Assembly (NCBI RefSeq): GCF_016862915.1
Contig: NZ_BONW01000016.1
Coordinates: forward strand, 186,001 to 250,000
From: Plantactinospora endophytica
GTDB taxonomy: Bacteria; Actinomycetota; Actinomycetes; Mycobacteriales; Micromonosporaceae
Reading direction: 5' to 3'
DNA: 64,000 nt
The position numbers and the translations under genes are program-made. Below are positions 1 to 8,430 of this stretch, piece after piece; position 1 is the first letter of the stretch; each line of letters opens with the position of its first letter. The notes below the pieces were generated by a model, which was given only the letters and a program-made list of their open reading frames with translations, ran no database searches and was not told the DNA's origin.

Positions 1-1
1 C

Positions 2-277
2 GGCTTCCCGAACGCGCTGCCCAAGCTCTCGGTACGCCTCTACGAGCTGTGCCGGGCCGGCGACCTGGCGGCGGCGCTGCCGCTCTACACCGAACTGCAC
101 CCGATCTTCGGCTGGGACTCGAAGCCGGAGTTCGTCCAGGCCATCAAGCTCGGCATGGAACTCGCCGGCCGGTACGGCGGTCCGTGCCGGCCGCCCCGGG
201 GTGCCCTCGCCGAGCCGGTCCGGATCCAGGTGACCAAGGACATGGAGCGGGCGTTGAAGGCCGACGCCGATGCGTAG
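2..277 (+). CDS. DapA-family lyase/deaminase, C-terminal fragment
   Basis: Only the last 91 codons lie in the window; the 5' part is off the left edge and the stop is TAG at 275-277. The visible segment (LPKLSVRLYELCRAGD, then LPLYTELHPIFGW) matches the C-terminal helices of the dihydrodipicolinate synthase/N-acetylneuraminate lyase (beta/alpha)8 family. Its stop overlaps the start of the hydroxyproline epimerase by 8 nt, so the two are translationally coupled. In hydroxyproline clusters the DapA-family member is 1-pyrroline-4-hydroxy-2-carboxylate deaminase, which makes 2-oxoglutarate semialdehyde. That specific role is inferred from the neighbours because the catalytic Lys and Tyr are outside the window. 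Confidence 0.72.
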   Translation, partial: GFPNALPKLSVRLYELCRAGDLAAALPLYTELHPIFGWDSKPEFVQAIKLGMELAGRYGGPCRPPRGALAEPVRIQVTKDMERALKADADA

Positions 278-1274
278 CCGGCTCGTCCTTTCCGCCGTCG
301 ACTCGCACACCGAGGGAATGCCGACCCGGGTGATCACCGGCGGCGTCGGCGTGCTGCCCGGCGACACGATGCTGGACCGCAAGCGGCTCTTCGAGCGGGA
401 CCGGGACGGGCTGCGCCGGCTGCTGATGTTCGAGCCGCGCGGCCACTCGGCGATGTCCGGGGCGATCCTCCAGCCGCCCACCCGACCGGACGCCGACGTC
501 GGGGTGCTGTTCATCGAGGTCTCCGGCTGCCTGCCGATGTGCGGGCACGGCACCATCGGGGTGGCGACGGTGCTGGTCGAGACCGGGATGGTGCCGGTGG
601 TGGAGCCGGTCACCACCATCCGGCTGGACACCCCGGCCGGGCTGGTCAGCGTCGACGTGGCGGTCCGGGACGGCCGGGCCACCGGGGTGACGCTACGCAA
701 CGTGCCGTCGTTCCTGCTCGCCGCCGACCGGAAAGTCGAGGTGGGCGGGGAGATCGGCACCATCCGCTACGACATGGCGTTCGGCGGCAACTTCTACGCC
801 ATCGTGGACGCCACCGACCTCGGGTTGCCGGTCGAGCCGGCGGCGGTGCCGGAGCTGATCCGGCGCGGGCTGCGGGTGATGGACGCGATCAACGAGCAGG
901 CGCCGCCCCGGCACCCGACGATCCCGGCGATCGACGACTGCCGGCACGTGCAGGTGGTGCAGGACGGCACCGACGGCGCCGACGCCCGCAACGCCGTGGT
1001 GATCCACCCCGGCTGGGTGGACCGTTCGCCGTGCGGCACCGGCACGTCGGCCCGGATGGCCCAGCGGTACGCCCGGGGCCTGCTCGACCTGGACACGCCG
1101 TTCGTGAACGAGTCGGTGATCGGGACCAGGTTCACCGGTCGGCTGGTCGAGACCACTGTGGTCGGCGACCTGCCGGCGGTGGTACCGACGGTGACCGGCC
1201 GGGCCTGGATCACCGGCACCGCCCAGTACCTGCTCGACCCCGAGGACCCGTTTCCCGAGGGCTTCCAGATCTGA
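270..1274 (+). CDS. 4-hydroxyproline 2-epimerase (proline racemase family)
   Basis: 334 aa, full length for the proline racemase family. Two catalytic cysteines are visible: Cys91 in the MCGHGTIG motif and Cys255 in SPCGTGTSARMA. Retention of both fits a racemase/epimerase; the related trans-3-hydroxyproline dehydratases replace the first Cys with Thr. The enzyme interconverts trans-4-hydroxy-L-proline and cis-4-hydroxy-D-proline in the cytoplasm, the first step of hydroxyproline catabolism. The ATG at 270 overlaps the upstream DapA-family stop by 8 nt. The ketoglutarate-semialdehyde dehydrogenase at 4829-6376 completes the pathway and favours hydroxyproline over proline as substrate. A D-hydroxyproline dehydrogenase is not in view and may lie to the left. 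Confidence 0.85.
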   Translation: MRSRLVLSAVDSHTEGMPTRVITGGVGVLPGDTMLDRKRLFERDRDGLRRLLMFEPRGHSAMSGAILQPPTRPDADVGVLFIEVSGCLPMCGHGTIGVATVLVETGMVPVVEPVTTIRLDTPAGLVSVDVAVRDGRATGVTLRNVPSFLLAADRKVEVGGEIGTIRYDMAFGGNFYAIVDATDLGLPVEPAAVPELIRRGLRVMDAINEQAPPRHPTIPAIDDCRHVQVVQDGTDGADARNAVVIHPGWVDRSPCGTGTSARMAQRYARGLLDLDTPFVNESVIGTRFTGRLVETTVVGDLPAVVPTVTGRAWITGTAQYLLDPEDPFPEGFQI

Positions 1275-1568
1275 ATCTTCGCGGTCCGGGCCGTTGGCTT
1301 CGGGTGGCTCGTCCGGTCCGGGGCGTCCGATCTGGTCGGTCCGGGGCGGAGGGCTTCGGCAGGTGTCGGAACCGGTCGGGGTACCGGCCGACATCTGTAG
1401 GGTGACGCCGCGGGTCGTGCCGCATAGATTCGCGTCGGCGTGATCATGGATGATCATGCCGAGGTGTCGGGACAGGCTTCCCTGCTGGCCCACCGACCGG
1501 ACGGAGCCGGCCCGCGCACCGCTGTGGAAGCGCCGCCGGCGTTCCCGAACCGAACGAGAGGTGACTGG
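1275..1568. other. Intergenic region before the metalloprotease
   Basis: 294 bp without a convincing gene. It holds degenerate GGTCCGGGGCG repeats around 1310-1350 and a dyad at 1441-1456, two TGATCA palindromes separated by TGGA and extended by GGC/GCC flanks (about 1438-1459). The dyad could be an operator or part of the 5' leader of the metalloprotease. The reading frame of the protease is open from a GTG at 1440, but the better start is at 1569. Confidence 0.5.
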
Positions 1569-3611
1569 ATGCACCTACTGTCCAATAGACGCGTGGCCTG
1601 GCGCTCGGCGCTGGCCGCGACCCTCGCGGCGGCGCTGGTCGCCGGCGTCGCCACGACCCCGGCCGCCGCCGCACCCGGCAACCCGGCCGGCGGTACCGGC
1701 CCGTTCGACGTACTCGACCCGCAGTCCTGGGTGAACCCGGACGGGATGACCTGGGACGACTACGTCACGCCGCCGAACACGAACTGGGCCGACCCGACCG
1801 TCTCCGGATCGGTCCGCAACTTCAAGATCGCTCTGGTCACCCTCGACTACCCGGACCAGCCGTTCGTGGTCACCCAGCGGGCCCGTTCGACGGTCTTCGG
1901 CAACCCCCAGTCGACGGCGGCGAACATCCCGCGTGACCAGGTCTCGACCTTCTACACCGACTTCCTCAACAGGCCGAACGACCTGAACAAGGGTCACACC
2001 CTGCACGAGTACTGGATGCAGGACTCGAACGGCCGGTACGGGGTGGACCTGACCGGCTTCGGCCCGTACGAGATGCCGGCCAAGTCCTACCAGTACGGCA
2101 TCGACAACGGCTTCAACCCGGGCGCCTGCCCGAGCGGCGAGCAGTGCGCCAAGAACATCCGTACCGACGGGCTGGGCGCCTGGCGGGCGGCGGTCGGCGA
2201 GGAGGTGGCCAACTCGTTCGAGCTGGTCTTCATCCTCTCCGCCGGGCAGGACGAGTCGTCCACCTGGCAGGAGTTCGGCCAGATGATGTTCCAGACCAAG
2301 GAGGACGTGCCGGACGCGTGGGGTCCGCCGGACCCGAACCTGCCGAACTACGCGAGTACCCGGTACGTCCCGTGGACCTCCTGGAAGGCGGCGTCGACCA
2401 TCTGGCCGAACGCCGGAGGCGGCTCCTCGACCCAGGCCGAGAGTTCCGGCATGGGCGTGTACGCGCACGAGCTGAGCCACCTGCTCAGCATCGGCGACAA
2501 CTACAACAACCCGTACGGCACCCCGTTGCGGCGGGCGTACACCGGCATCTGGAGCATGATGTCGCGTGGCTCGTTCAACGGGCCCGGCGGTCCGCACACC
2601 CGGTGGCAGATCCCGCCGGTCAACGGCGGCTCGATGGGTTCGCTGCACACCGTGCGGGACAAGATGAAGATCGGTCTGCTCGGTGAGGAGCACCTGCTCC
2701 GGCTGAGCCGGGAGGCGCTGGCCACCTCCGGCATGGTGGTGGCGACGGTGACCGCCCGGGCGGTGGACGCCGGTCCGAAGGGGCTCACCGGGATCAACAT
2801 CGCGATGAACCGGGACCGGTCGCCGGCCTGCGACACCAGCACCGACCCGCTCTGCGACGGCGGCAGCTACAACAACTACACCGTCGAGGTCGTGGACCGG
2901 ATGGGTGCGGACTCGTTCACCCCGGACAGCGGCGTGCTGGTGTCCAAGACGAAGAACGCCGACAGCGCTCCCTTCGTCTGGGTGGTCGACGCCAACCCGC
3001 AGGACATCGACATGATCGACTTCTACCAGCCGAACGGCACCCCGCAGAAGATCACCATGGGGGACTACCGGCAGCTCTCCGACGCGCTGTTCCACGCCGG
3101 CACCCGGTCGGGCAGCGAGTACGAGTACGTGGACGAGGCCAACCGGCTGCACTTCTACGTACTCGACCTGAAGCGCAACGCCGACGGTGAGCTGTCGTAC
3201 ACGGTGGCGGTGCGCTCGCTCGACGGCGCCGGCCAGAGCAGCCGAGGCGTTGCCCTGTCCAACGGCGAGGTGAGCACCGCGACCCGGCCCACCAACCGGG
3301 GCGTGACCTGCTCGTTCACCCTGACCAACACGGGCGCGTACGCGGCCGGCGGTCAGGCGCACCCGGAGAACGCGACGGCCTACCTCAAGTCCGACGTGTA
3401 CCGGCTCTCCGCCGAGGTGAACGGCAGCGGCTGGCGGGTGGAGGTGCCGAACGCGCTGGCCACGGCCGGGTTCGGCAAGTCCACCACGGTACGGGTCTCG
3501 GTCGGGGCCACCCCGTCCGCGACCCAGACGGGCGTCGTCAAGCTCACCGCGAAGTCGGAGAGCGACCCGACGAAGACCGTGACCAAGCAGTGCCGCGTCC
3601 AGAAGTCCTGA
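1569..3611 (+). CDS. Secreted M6-like zinc metalloprotease
   Basis: 680 aa from the ATG at 1569, chosen because a GAGAGGTGA ribosome site lies just upstream and because it gives a classic Sec signal peptide: basic MHLLSNRRVAWR, then an Ala/Leu/Val-rich core, with cleavage expected near ATTPAAAA at about residue 35. The zinc site HELSH (His300, Glu301, His304) is followed by Asp310 in SIGDNY, the HExxHxxxxxD layout of M6/immune-inhibitor-A-like peptidases. The C-terminal ~100 residues look like a beta-sandwich (ALSNGEVSTATRPTNRG onward). It would act outside the cell on proteins. It is inserted between hydroxyproline-catabolic genes, so collagen-like or hydroxyproline-rich protein is a possible substrate (inference). 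The exact M6 subfamily is uncertain. Confidence 0.75.
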   Translation: MHLLSNRRVAWRSALAATLAAALVAGVATTPAAAAPGNPAGGTGPFDVLDPQSWVNPDGMTWDDYVTPPNTNWADPTVSGSVRNFKIALVTLDYPDQPFVVTQRARSTVFGNPQSTAANIPRDQVSTFYTDFLNRPNDLNKGHTLHEYWMQDSNGRYGVDLTGFGPYEMPAKSYQYGIDNGFNPGACPSGEQCAKNIRTDGLGAWRAAVGEEVANSFELVFILSAGQDESSTWQEFGQMMFQTKEDVPDAWGPPDPNLPNYASTRYVPWTSWKAASTIWPNAGGGSSTQAESSGMGVYAHELSHLLSIGDNYNNPYGTPLRRAYTGIWSMMSRGSFNGPGGPHTRWQIPPVNGGSMGSLHTVRDKMKIGLLGEEHLLRLSREALATSGMVVATVTARAVDAGPKGLTGINIAMNRDRSPACDTSTDPLCDGGSYNNYTVEVVDRMGADSFTPDSGVLVSKTKNADSAPFVWVVDANPQDIDMIDFYQPNGTPQKITMGDYRQLSDALFHAGTRSGSEYEYVDEANRLHFYVLDLKRNADGELSYTVAVRSLDGAGQSSRGVALSNGEVSTATRPTNRGVTCSFTLTNTGAYAAGGQAHPENATAYLKSDVYRLSAEVNGSGWRVEVPNALATAGFGKSTTVRVSVGATPSATQTGVVKLTAKSESDPTKTVTKQCRVQKS

Positions 3612-3691
3612 CGCGCTCGGCGGGACGCCCGGGAGGTGGCGCGCACGGCGCCGCCTCCCGGGCACCTCGCTCCGACCACCCCGGAGGGAAG

Positions 3692-4132
3692 ATGCGGCAG
3701 GTCCGCCACGGCCGCCTGATCGCGGTACTGCCGCTGCTGCTGCTCGGGCCGCTGGCCGGCTGCGGCGGCGACGAGGAGCCGCGCGCCGCGATGACCGTCC
3801 GGGTGCTGGTGCGGGACATCAACATCCGGCCCGAGGGCGTCGAGTGCGCCGGCACCGGGCCGTACACCTACTTCCACAACAAGGCCGGGTACCGGGTGGT
3901 GGACGGCGACGGCGAGACGCTTGCCGAGGGAGAACTGCCGCCCGGCAAGTCGGTCCGCACCTTCGAGGAGGACCTGGAAGTGCCGCGCATCCCGACCTTC
4001 TGCGAGTTCGCCGTACCGGTCTCGGTGGCCGACCGGAAGGCGTACCGGCTGATCGTGGACGACCGCCGGCCGATCCCGCTGACCAGGGACGACAGCGAAG
4101 GACCCGCGCTGGTCGCGGTGGTGCCGTCGTGA
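3692..4132 (+). CDS. Putative lipoprotein of unknown function
   Basis: 146 aa from ATG 3692, preceded by a strong GGAGGGAAG ribosome site. The N-terminus MRQVRHGRLIAVLPLLLLGP ends in a lipobox LAGC, so the mature protein should be lipid-anchored at Cys24 on the outer face of the membrane. The mature part contains two further cysteines (VECAGTG and TFCEFAV) that could form a disulfide, and has a beta-rich character. I do not recognise the family. It sits 80 bp after the metalloprotease and 94 bp before the thioredoxin-like lipoprotein, on the same strand, so the three extracytoplasmic proteins may be co-expressed. A link to disulfide handling by the neighbouring thioredoxin-like protein is speculation. 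Confidence 0.7.
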   Translation: MRQVRHGRLIAVLPLLLLGPLAGCGGDEEPRAAMTVRVLVRDINIRPEGVECAGTGPYTYFHNKAGYRVVDGDGETLAEGELPPGKSVRTFEEDLEVPRIPTFCEFAVPVSVADRKAYRLIVDDRRPIPLTRDDSEGPALVAVVPS

Positions 4133-4226
4133 CCGCCGCATCCTCGGCCGACGGGTCGACGCCCGGGCGGACGTACCGGCCGGCTCCGGTGTGGCCTGGC
4201 GCCGACGCATGCGCCGAGGAGGCGTG

Positions 4227-4832
4227 ATGGGCCGACGACCGCTCGCCGTACTGGCCGCCGGGATCGCCGTGGCGGTCGCGCTGGGTACCGCCGGCTGCAC
4301 CGGCGACGGCGGGGACGGCGGGGACGCGCGACCGGCGGCCCCGGTGGCCGGTGGTGCGGAGGTACTGCCCGGACCGGTGCCGAGCGGCCTCGCCCTGCGA
4401 CCCGCGCCGACCGACTCGCCGGCCGCGCCGAAGGTCACCGGTACGCTCACCGACGGCAGTTCGCTCGCCGTGGCGGAGCTGTGGGGCGACCGGCCGGTGG
4501 TGCTGACCTTCTTCACCTCCTGGTGCAACACCTGCGCCGAGCGGCAGGACGGTTTCAGCGAGCTGTCCCGGAGCTACCGTGACAGGGTGGTCTTCGTCGG
4601 GGTGGCCGGCGAGGACGAGCCGGACGGCCTACAGGAGTACCTGCGCCAGCACCGGGTGGAATATCCGGTACTGGTCGACGCCGGCCAGCAGATCGCGCGG
4701 TCGTACGCGGTCCGCGAGCCACCGGCGGTGATCCTGGTCGCCAAGGGCGGCTCGCTGCTGCGCGGCTGGCCCGGCGGAGTGGACGCCGCCACCCTCGACG
4801 ACGCGCTGCGGAAACTGGTAATCGCCCCGTGA
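4227..4832 (+). CDS. TlpA-like thioredoxin-fold lipoprotein
   Basis: 201 aa from ATG 4227. AGGAGG at 4217-4222 supports this start; GTG 4191 is an in-frame alternative. The signal peptide ends in the lipobox GTAGC, giving a lipid-anchored, extracytoplasmic protein. The thioredoxin-like domain (about residues 60-195) carries the redox motif WCNTC with Cys100 and Cys103, plus the fold's cis-Pro region (REPPAVILV). This is the TlpA/ResA/DsbE class, which reduces or isomerises disulfides outside the membrane. Its stop overlaps the aldehyde dehydrogenase start by 4 nt (GTGA), so it is co-transcribed with a hydroxyproline-catabolic gene, which is an odd partnership. Identity as a thioredoxin fold is firm; the substrate is unknown. 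Confidence 0.82.
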   Translation: MGRRPLAVLAAGIAVAVALGTAGCTGDGGDGGDARPAAPVAGGAEVLPGPVPSGLALRPAPTDSPAAPKVTGTLTDGSSLAVAELWGDRPVVLTFFTSWCNTCAERQDGFSELSRSYRDRVVFVGVAGEDEPDGLQEYLRQHRVEYPVLVDAGQQIARSYAVREPPAVILVAKGGSLLRGWPGGVDAATLDDALRKLVIAP

Positions 4833-6376
4833 CCCCGATCGCACCCGTGGAGACTGGCATGGACGTCGACCAGCCGATGAACCCCTACACCGGTGAGCCG
4901 GTCGGTGATCCGGTGCCGCACACCGGCACCGACGGGTTGGACGCGGTCTGCCGGGTGGTGGCCGCCGCCGCCCCGGCGTACGCGGCACTGCCGTTGGGCA
5001 CCCGGGCCGACCTGCTGCGCCGGATCGGCGCCGCGCTTGAGGGTTCCCGGGCGGAGATCGTCGCGCTCGGCGACGCCGAGACCGGACTCGGGGTACCCCG
5101 GCTGAACACCGAGCTGACCCGGACCCGGGTGCAGTTGGAGATGTTCGCGGACGCCGTACTCGAAGGATCGTTCCTGGAGGCGGTGATCGACCTGCCCGAT
5201 CCGGACGCGTTGCCGGCACCCCGGCCGGACCTGCGCCGGATGCTGGTCCCGGTCGGTCCGGTGGCGGTCTACGCCGCGTCGAACTTTCCGCTCGCCTTCT
5301 CGGTGCCCGGCGGCGACACGGCGAGCGCGCTGGCCGCCGGCTGCCCGGTGGTGGTGAAGGCGCACCCCGGTCATCCGGGACTCTCCGACCTGTGCGGTGC
5401 GCTGGTCACCAACGCGCTCGCCGAGGGCGGCGCACCGGTCGGCACGTTCGCGGTGGTCCGGGGCATGGCGGCCGGTCGGGCCCTGATCACCCATCCGGCC
5501 ATCGCGGCCGGGGCGTTCACCGGCTCCGCCGCCGGTGGCGCGGCCCTGGCCGAACTGGCCGCGGGCCGCCCCGACCCGATCCCGTTCTACGGCGAACTCG
5601 GCTCTCTGAACCCGACAGTGGTCACCCCGGCGGCGCTCGCCGCCCGGGGCAACGCGATCGCCGAGGCGTTCGTCGGCTCGGTCACCCTCGGCTCCGGCCA
5701 GTTCTGCACCAAGCCCGGCCTGCTCTTCGTGCCCGCCGGACACCACCTGGACGGGGTACTCGGCAAGGCGGTCGGCGCCGCCTCCTTCGGCCCGCTGCTG
5801 AACGCCCGGATCCGGGACGCCTACCAGGAGGGTGCGGCCACCCTGGCGGCGGTGCCCGGGGTACGGACCGTCGTCCCGCCCGCCCCGGTCGACCAGCCCG
5901 GCTACCGGGCCGGCGCCCAGTTGCTGGCGGTCTCGGCCGGTGACCTCGTCCGGCACGCCGACCAGTTGCTGGAGGAGTGCTTCGGCCCGGCCGCCCTGCT
6001 GGTCGAGTACGCCGACCAGGCGGAACTGCTGGCGGCGCTGGCCGTCGTACCCGGAGCGTTGACCGCCACCGTGCACGGCGAGGGGGCCGACGACCCGGTG
6101 GCGGCCCGGGTGGTCGACCTCGTCGCCCGGCGGGCCGGCCGGGTGATCTGGAACGGCTGGCCGACCGGGGTGGCGGTGACCTGGGCGATGCAGCACGGCG
6201 GGCCGTGGCCGGCGACCACCGGTTCGCTGCACACCTCGGTCGGGGTCACCGCGCTGCGCCGGTTCCTGCGCCCGGTCGCCTACCAGGGACTTCCCGACGA
6301 ACTACTGCCGGCGGCGCTGCGCGCGGCCAACCCCCTCGGCATCCCCCGCCGGGTCAACGGCGAGCTGCGGGCCTGA
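4829..6376 (+). CDS. Aldehyde dehydrogenase, probable 2-oxoglutarate semialdehyde dehydrogenase
   Basis: 515 aa from GTG 4829 (4-nt overlap with the upstream gene); ATG 4859 is an alternative. The protein belongs to the ALDH superfamily branch of NADP-dependent ketoglutarate-semialdehyde dehydrogenases. The catalytic cysteine is Cys293 in GSGQFCTKPG, and the nucleotide-binding region follows VAVYAASNFPLAFSVPGGDT. It oxidises 2-oxoglutarate semialdehyde to 2-oxoglutarate, the last step of hydroxyproline degradation, feeding the TCA cycle. The nearby 4-hydroxyproline epimerase and DapA-family deaminase support this over other ALDH roles. The gene's 3' end faces the leftward subtilase across a tandem repeat. 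Confidence 0.83.
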   Translation: MTPIAPVETGMDVDQPMNPYTGEPVGDPVPHTGTDGLDAVCRVVAAAAPAYAALPLGTRADLLRRIGAALEGSRAEIVALGDAETGLGVPRLNTELTRTRVQLEMFADAVLEGSFLEAVIDLPDPDALPAPRPDLRRMLVPVGPVAVYAASNFPLAFSVPGGDTASALAAGCPVVVKAHPGHPGLSDLCGALVTNALAEGGAPVGTFAVVRGMAAGRALITHPAIAAGAFTGSAAGGAALAELAAGRPDPIPFYGELGSLNPTVVTPAALAARGNAIAEAFVGSVTLGSGQFCTKPGLLFVPAGHHLDGVLGKAVGAASFGPLLNARIRDAYQEGAATLAAVPGVRTVVPPAPVDQPGYRAGAQLLAVSAGDLVRHADQLLEECFGPAALLVEYADQAELLAALAVVPGALTATVHGEGADDPVAARVVDLVARRAGRVIWNGWPTGVAVTWAMQHGGPWPATTGSLHTSVGVTALRRFLRPVAYQGLPDELLPAALRAANPLGIPRRVNGELRA

Positions 6377-6495
6377 CCGGCCGCCGCACACCGTGCCCCG
6401 CCGACGGCGGGCTGTGGGTCCGACCGGACCGGCAGCTCGCCGTCCCCGACGGAACCCGGCTGCCGGGTCTCCCGTTCGACCCGGCAGCCCGCCGG

Positions 6496-6587
6496 CACTG
6501 TCACCTACCGCGCGTCGTCACTGTCACCTACCGCGTCGTCACTTCGACCTACCCCGCGTCGGCACCGTCACCTACCGCGTGTCGTCA
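6496..6587. repeat. Tandem ~21-23 bp repeat at a convergent junction
   Basis: Four degenerate units of 21-23 bp based on CACTGTCACCTACCGCG, starting at 6496, 6519, 6540 and 6563, followed by a partial unit. The stop codon of the leftward subtilase (TCA on the plus strand, 6585-6587) falls exactly at a unit boundary, and the same TCA recurs at the unit 1/2 and 2/3 boundaries. The array lies 119 bp beyond the aldehyde dehydrogenase stop. No coding function is apparent. Confidence 0.75.
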
Positions 6588-8393
6588 CCGCGCGGCGGCG
6601 GGGGACTGGACGGCCCCGAGCGCCGCCCGGAGATTGGGCAGCGGTCCGATCCGCTGTGCGGTGTTGCCGCCCTGCGGGGTACCGGTGCTCTTCAACAGGT
6701 TGCTCACCGCCGTGGCGGTCAGCACCGGCCGGCCGGTCGCCTTCAGGTACGACTGGATCGCCACCACGGCGCCGGTGACGATCGGGCCGGCGCCGGAGGT
6801 ACCGCCGAACGACCGGGTGTACCGGATGTTGCGGTTGGCGGCGCTGGTACCACCCTGGAGGTTGCCGTTGCTGCCGGTGGTGGTGATGTTGTTGCCCCAG
6901 CCCTGCACGTCCACCCGGGAGCCGTAGACCGAGAAGCTCAGCCGGGACCGGTCGGTACTGGCGCCGGCGCCGACCACGATCGCCCCGGAGTCGCGTACCG
7001 ACCGGTTGAAGCGACCCTGGAACTCGGGGGCGTCGAGGTTCTCGCCGCCGTTGCCGCCGGTGGCGACCACCACCACGCCGAGCTGGGTGAGCAGCCGGGT
7101 CGCGTCGAAGACCGACTGCACCCACTCCGCCGGGACGTACCGGGTGCCGCCGTTCGGGCCCGTCGTCTGCTGCTCGATCAGCAGCGCGTCACCGGCGCCG
7201 AGGAACTGGGCGACGTGCGTCATCGCCGCCGCCGGCCGGTAGCTGGCCCCGCCGCTGCTGGTCCGCTGCATCGGCGAGATGCCGAACATGTCGGCGTCCG
7301 GTACGCCGCCGGTCACCCCGTAGCCGTTCGGCTGGGCGACCAGTTCGCCGAAGACCGCCGTGCCGTGTTCGTCGGCGAAGCTGGTGTTCCGGGGAAACTG
7401 GGTGCCGCCGAGGTCGCTGGTCCAGTCGAGCTGGAGGTCCTCGTGGAACGGGTTCCAGTCGTATTCGAGGTCGACGATGCGGATCCCGGCACCCCGGGCG
7501 CGCGGGTCCTGCCGGGCGAAGTCGGCGTCGACGCCCTGCGGTGCCGGCCGCTGGTAGCCCTGCATCGAGGTGAAGTCGGGGGTGGCCGGCGGTGGCGCCG
7601 CCTCGGGCGCCGGATAGGCGTACGCCACGTCGGGCAGGGCCCGGAGGTCGCGCAGCGCGGCCGACACGTCCGCCCCGGCGGGCAGGGTCAGGTGATACCA
7701 GGAGGCCATGTCGGGGACGGCCCGGCCGGCCCGGGCGGTCGCGGTCGCGGCGAGCCCGGAGAGCCGGGACAGCGTCTGCTCGGGCAGCAGCGGTTCGAGC
7801 CGTACGGCGCGGTGCCGGTCGAGGACGCTCCGGACCGGGCCCAGGTCCCGGCCACGGTCGCTGCGCAGCGCGCGGTCCGCGCCGCGTACCGCCGAGGTCT
7901 CGGCGAACTTCACTTCGAGTACGACGTCGGGCGTCACCGCGTCCGAGCCGCGTACCAGCCGGCCGTCGGGCAGTTGGCCGGAGACGGTCAGTCCGGTGGT
8001 GGCGGCGTCGAGGTGGCCGGCGGTGCGCAGCGCCTCCTTGTCGAAGTACAGCCGCAGGTCCGACCGGCCGTCGGAGTTCGCGTCGGTGACGGTGCTGAGT
8101 AGTCCGCCGCCGACCCATCGGGCGACCGGGGCACCGTTGCGGGCGTCGGCCATCGTGTTCCGGCCGAGCCGGACGGTGTCGGGGTCGATTCTGCTGGCGT
8201 CCACCGTGGCCGTGCTGAACAGTGTTACCGCCAATTGCCCCTGACCGGCGAGATTGGGGGCGTCGGGTGCGTCCAACGGAATGCCGACGGTGCTGGCGGG
8301 GAGTGTTCCGGCGGATGCCGGAGCGGTGCCGACCACGGAACCTGTGGTGACGAGGGCGCCCAGTGCGAGTAGGGCGGTTAACCGCCTGGACAT
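6585..8393 (-). CDS. Secreted S8 (subtilisin-family) serine protease
   Basis: 602 aa from ATG 8393, preceded on the minus strand by GGAGGTCAGAC. The signal peptide covers about residues 1-29 (hydrophobic LTALLALGALVTTGSVVG, cleavage near ASA-GT). Residues 30-265 form a long N-terminal region containing a DANSDGRSD segment that resembles a calcium-binding loop. The peptidase domain (about 300-555) has the full triad: Asp308 (IRIVDLEYD), His343 (DEHGTAVFGE) and Ser533 (GGTSGAGPIVTG), with a probable oxyanion Asn448. The residue after the Ser is Gly rather than the common Met, as in some S8 branches. It should act outside the cell. The upstream 130 bp contain a nested dyad, and the 3' end lies in a tandem repeat. 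Confidence 0.88.
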   Translation of the reverse strand: MSRRLTALLALGALVTTGSVVGTAPASAGTLPASTVGIPLDAPDAPNLAGQGQLAVTLFSTATVDASRIDPDTVRLGRNTMADARNGAPVARWVGGGLLSTVTDANSDGRSDLRLYFDKEALRTAGHLDAATTGLTVSGQLPDGRLVRGSDAVTPDVVLEVKFAETSAVRGADRALRSDRGRDLGPVRSVLDRHRAVRLEPLLPEQTLSRLSGLAATATARAGRAVPDMASWYHLTLPAGADVSAALRDLRALPDVAYAYPAPEAAPPPATPDFTSMQGYQRPAPQGVDADFARQDPRARGAGIRIVDLEYDWNPFHEDLQLDWTSDLGGTQFPRNTSFADEHGTAVFGELVAQPNGYGVTGGVPDADMFGISPMQRTSSGGASYRPAAAMTHVAQFLGAGDALLIEQQTTGPNGGTRYVPAEWVQSVFDATRLLTQLGVVVVATGGNGGENLDAPEFQGRFNRSVRDSGAIVVGAGASTDRSRLSFSVYGSRVDVQGWGNNITTTGSNGNLQGGTSAANRNIRYTRSFGGTSGAGPIVTGAVVAIQSYLKATGRPVLTATAVSNLLKSTGTPQGGNTAQRIGPLPNLRAALGAVQSPAAAR

Positions 8394-8430
8394 GTCTGAC
8401 CTCCAGAGTAGACCGACGGTGGGGCGGCAG

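Noticed and set aside
1440-1568. Upstream GTG start for the metalloprotease at 1440
   Set aside because: It would place 43 charged residues before a clean signal peptide; ATG 1569 has a good ribosome site.
1575-3665. Antisense open frame of nearly 700 codons across the metalloprotease, and comparable frames opposite most genes
   Set aside because: Shadow frames typical of high-GC coding DNA; Arg/Pro/Gly-rich composition with no motifs.
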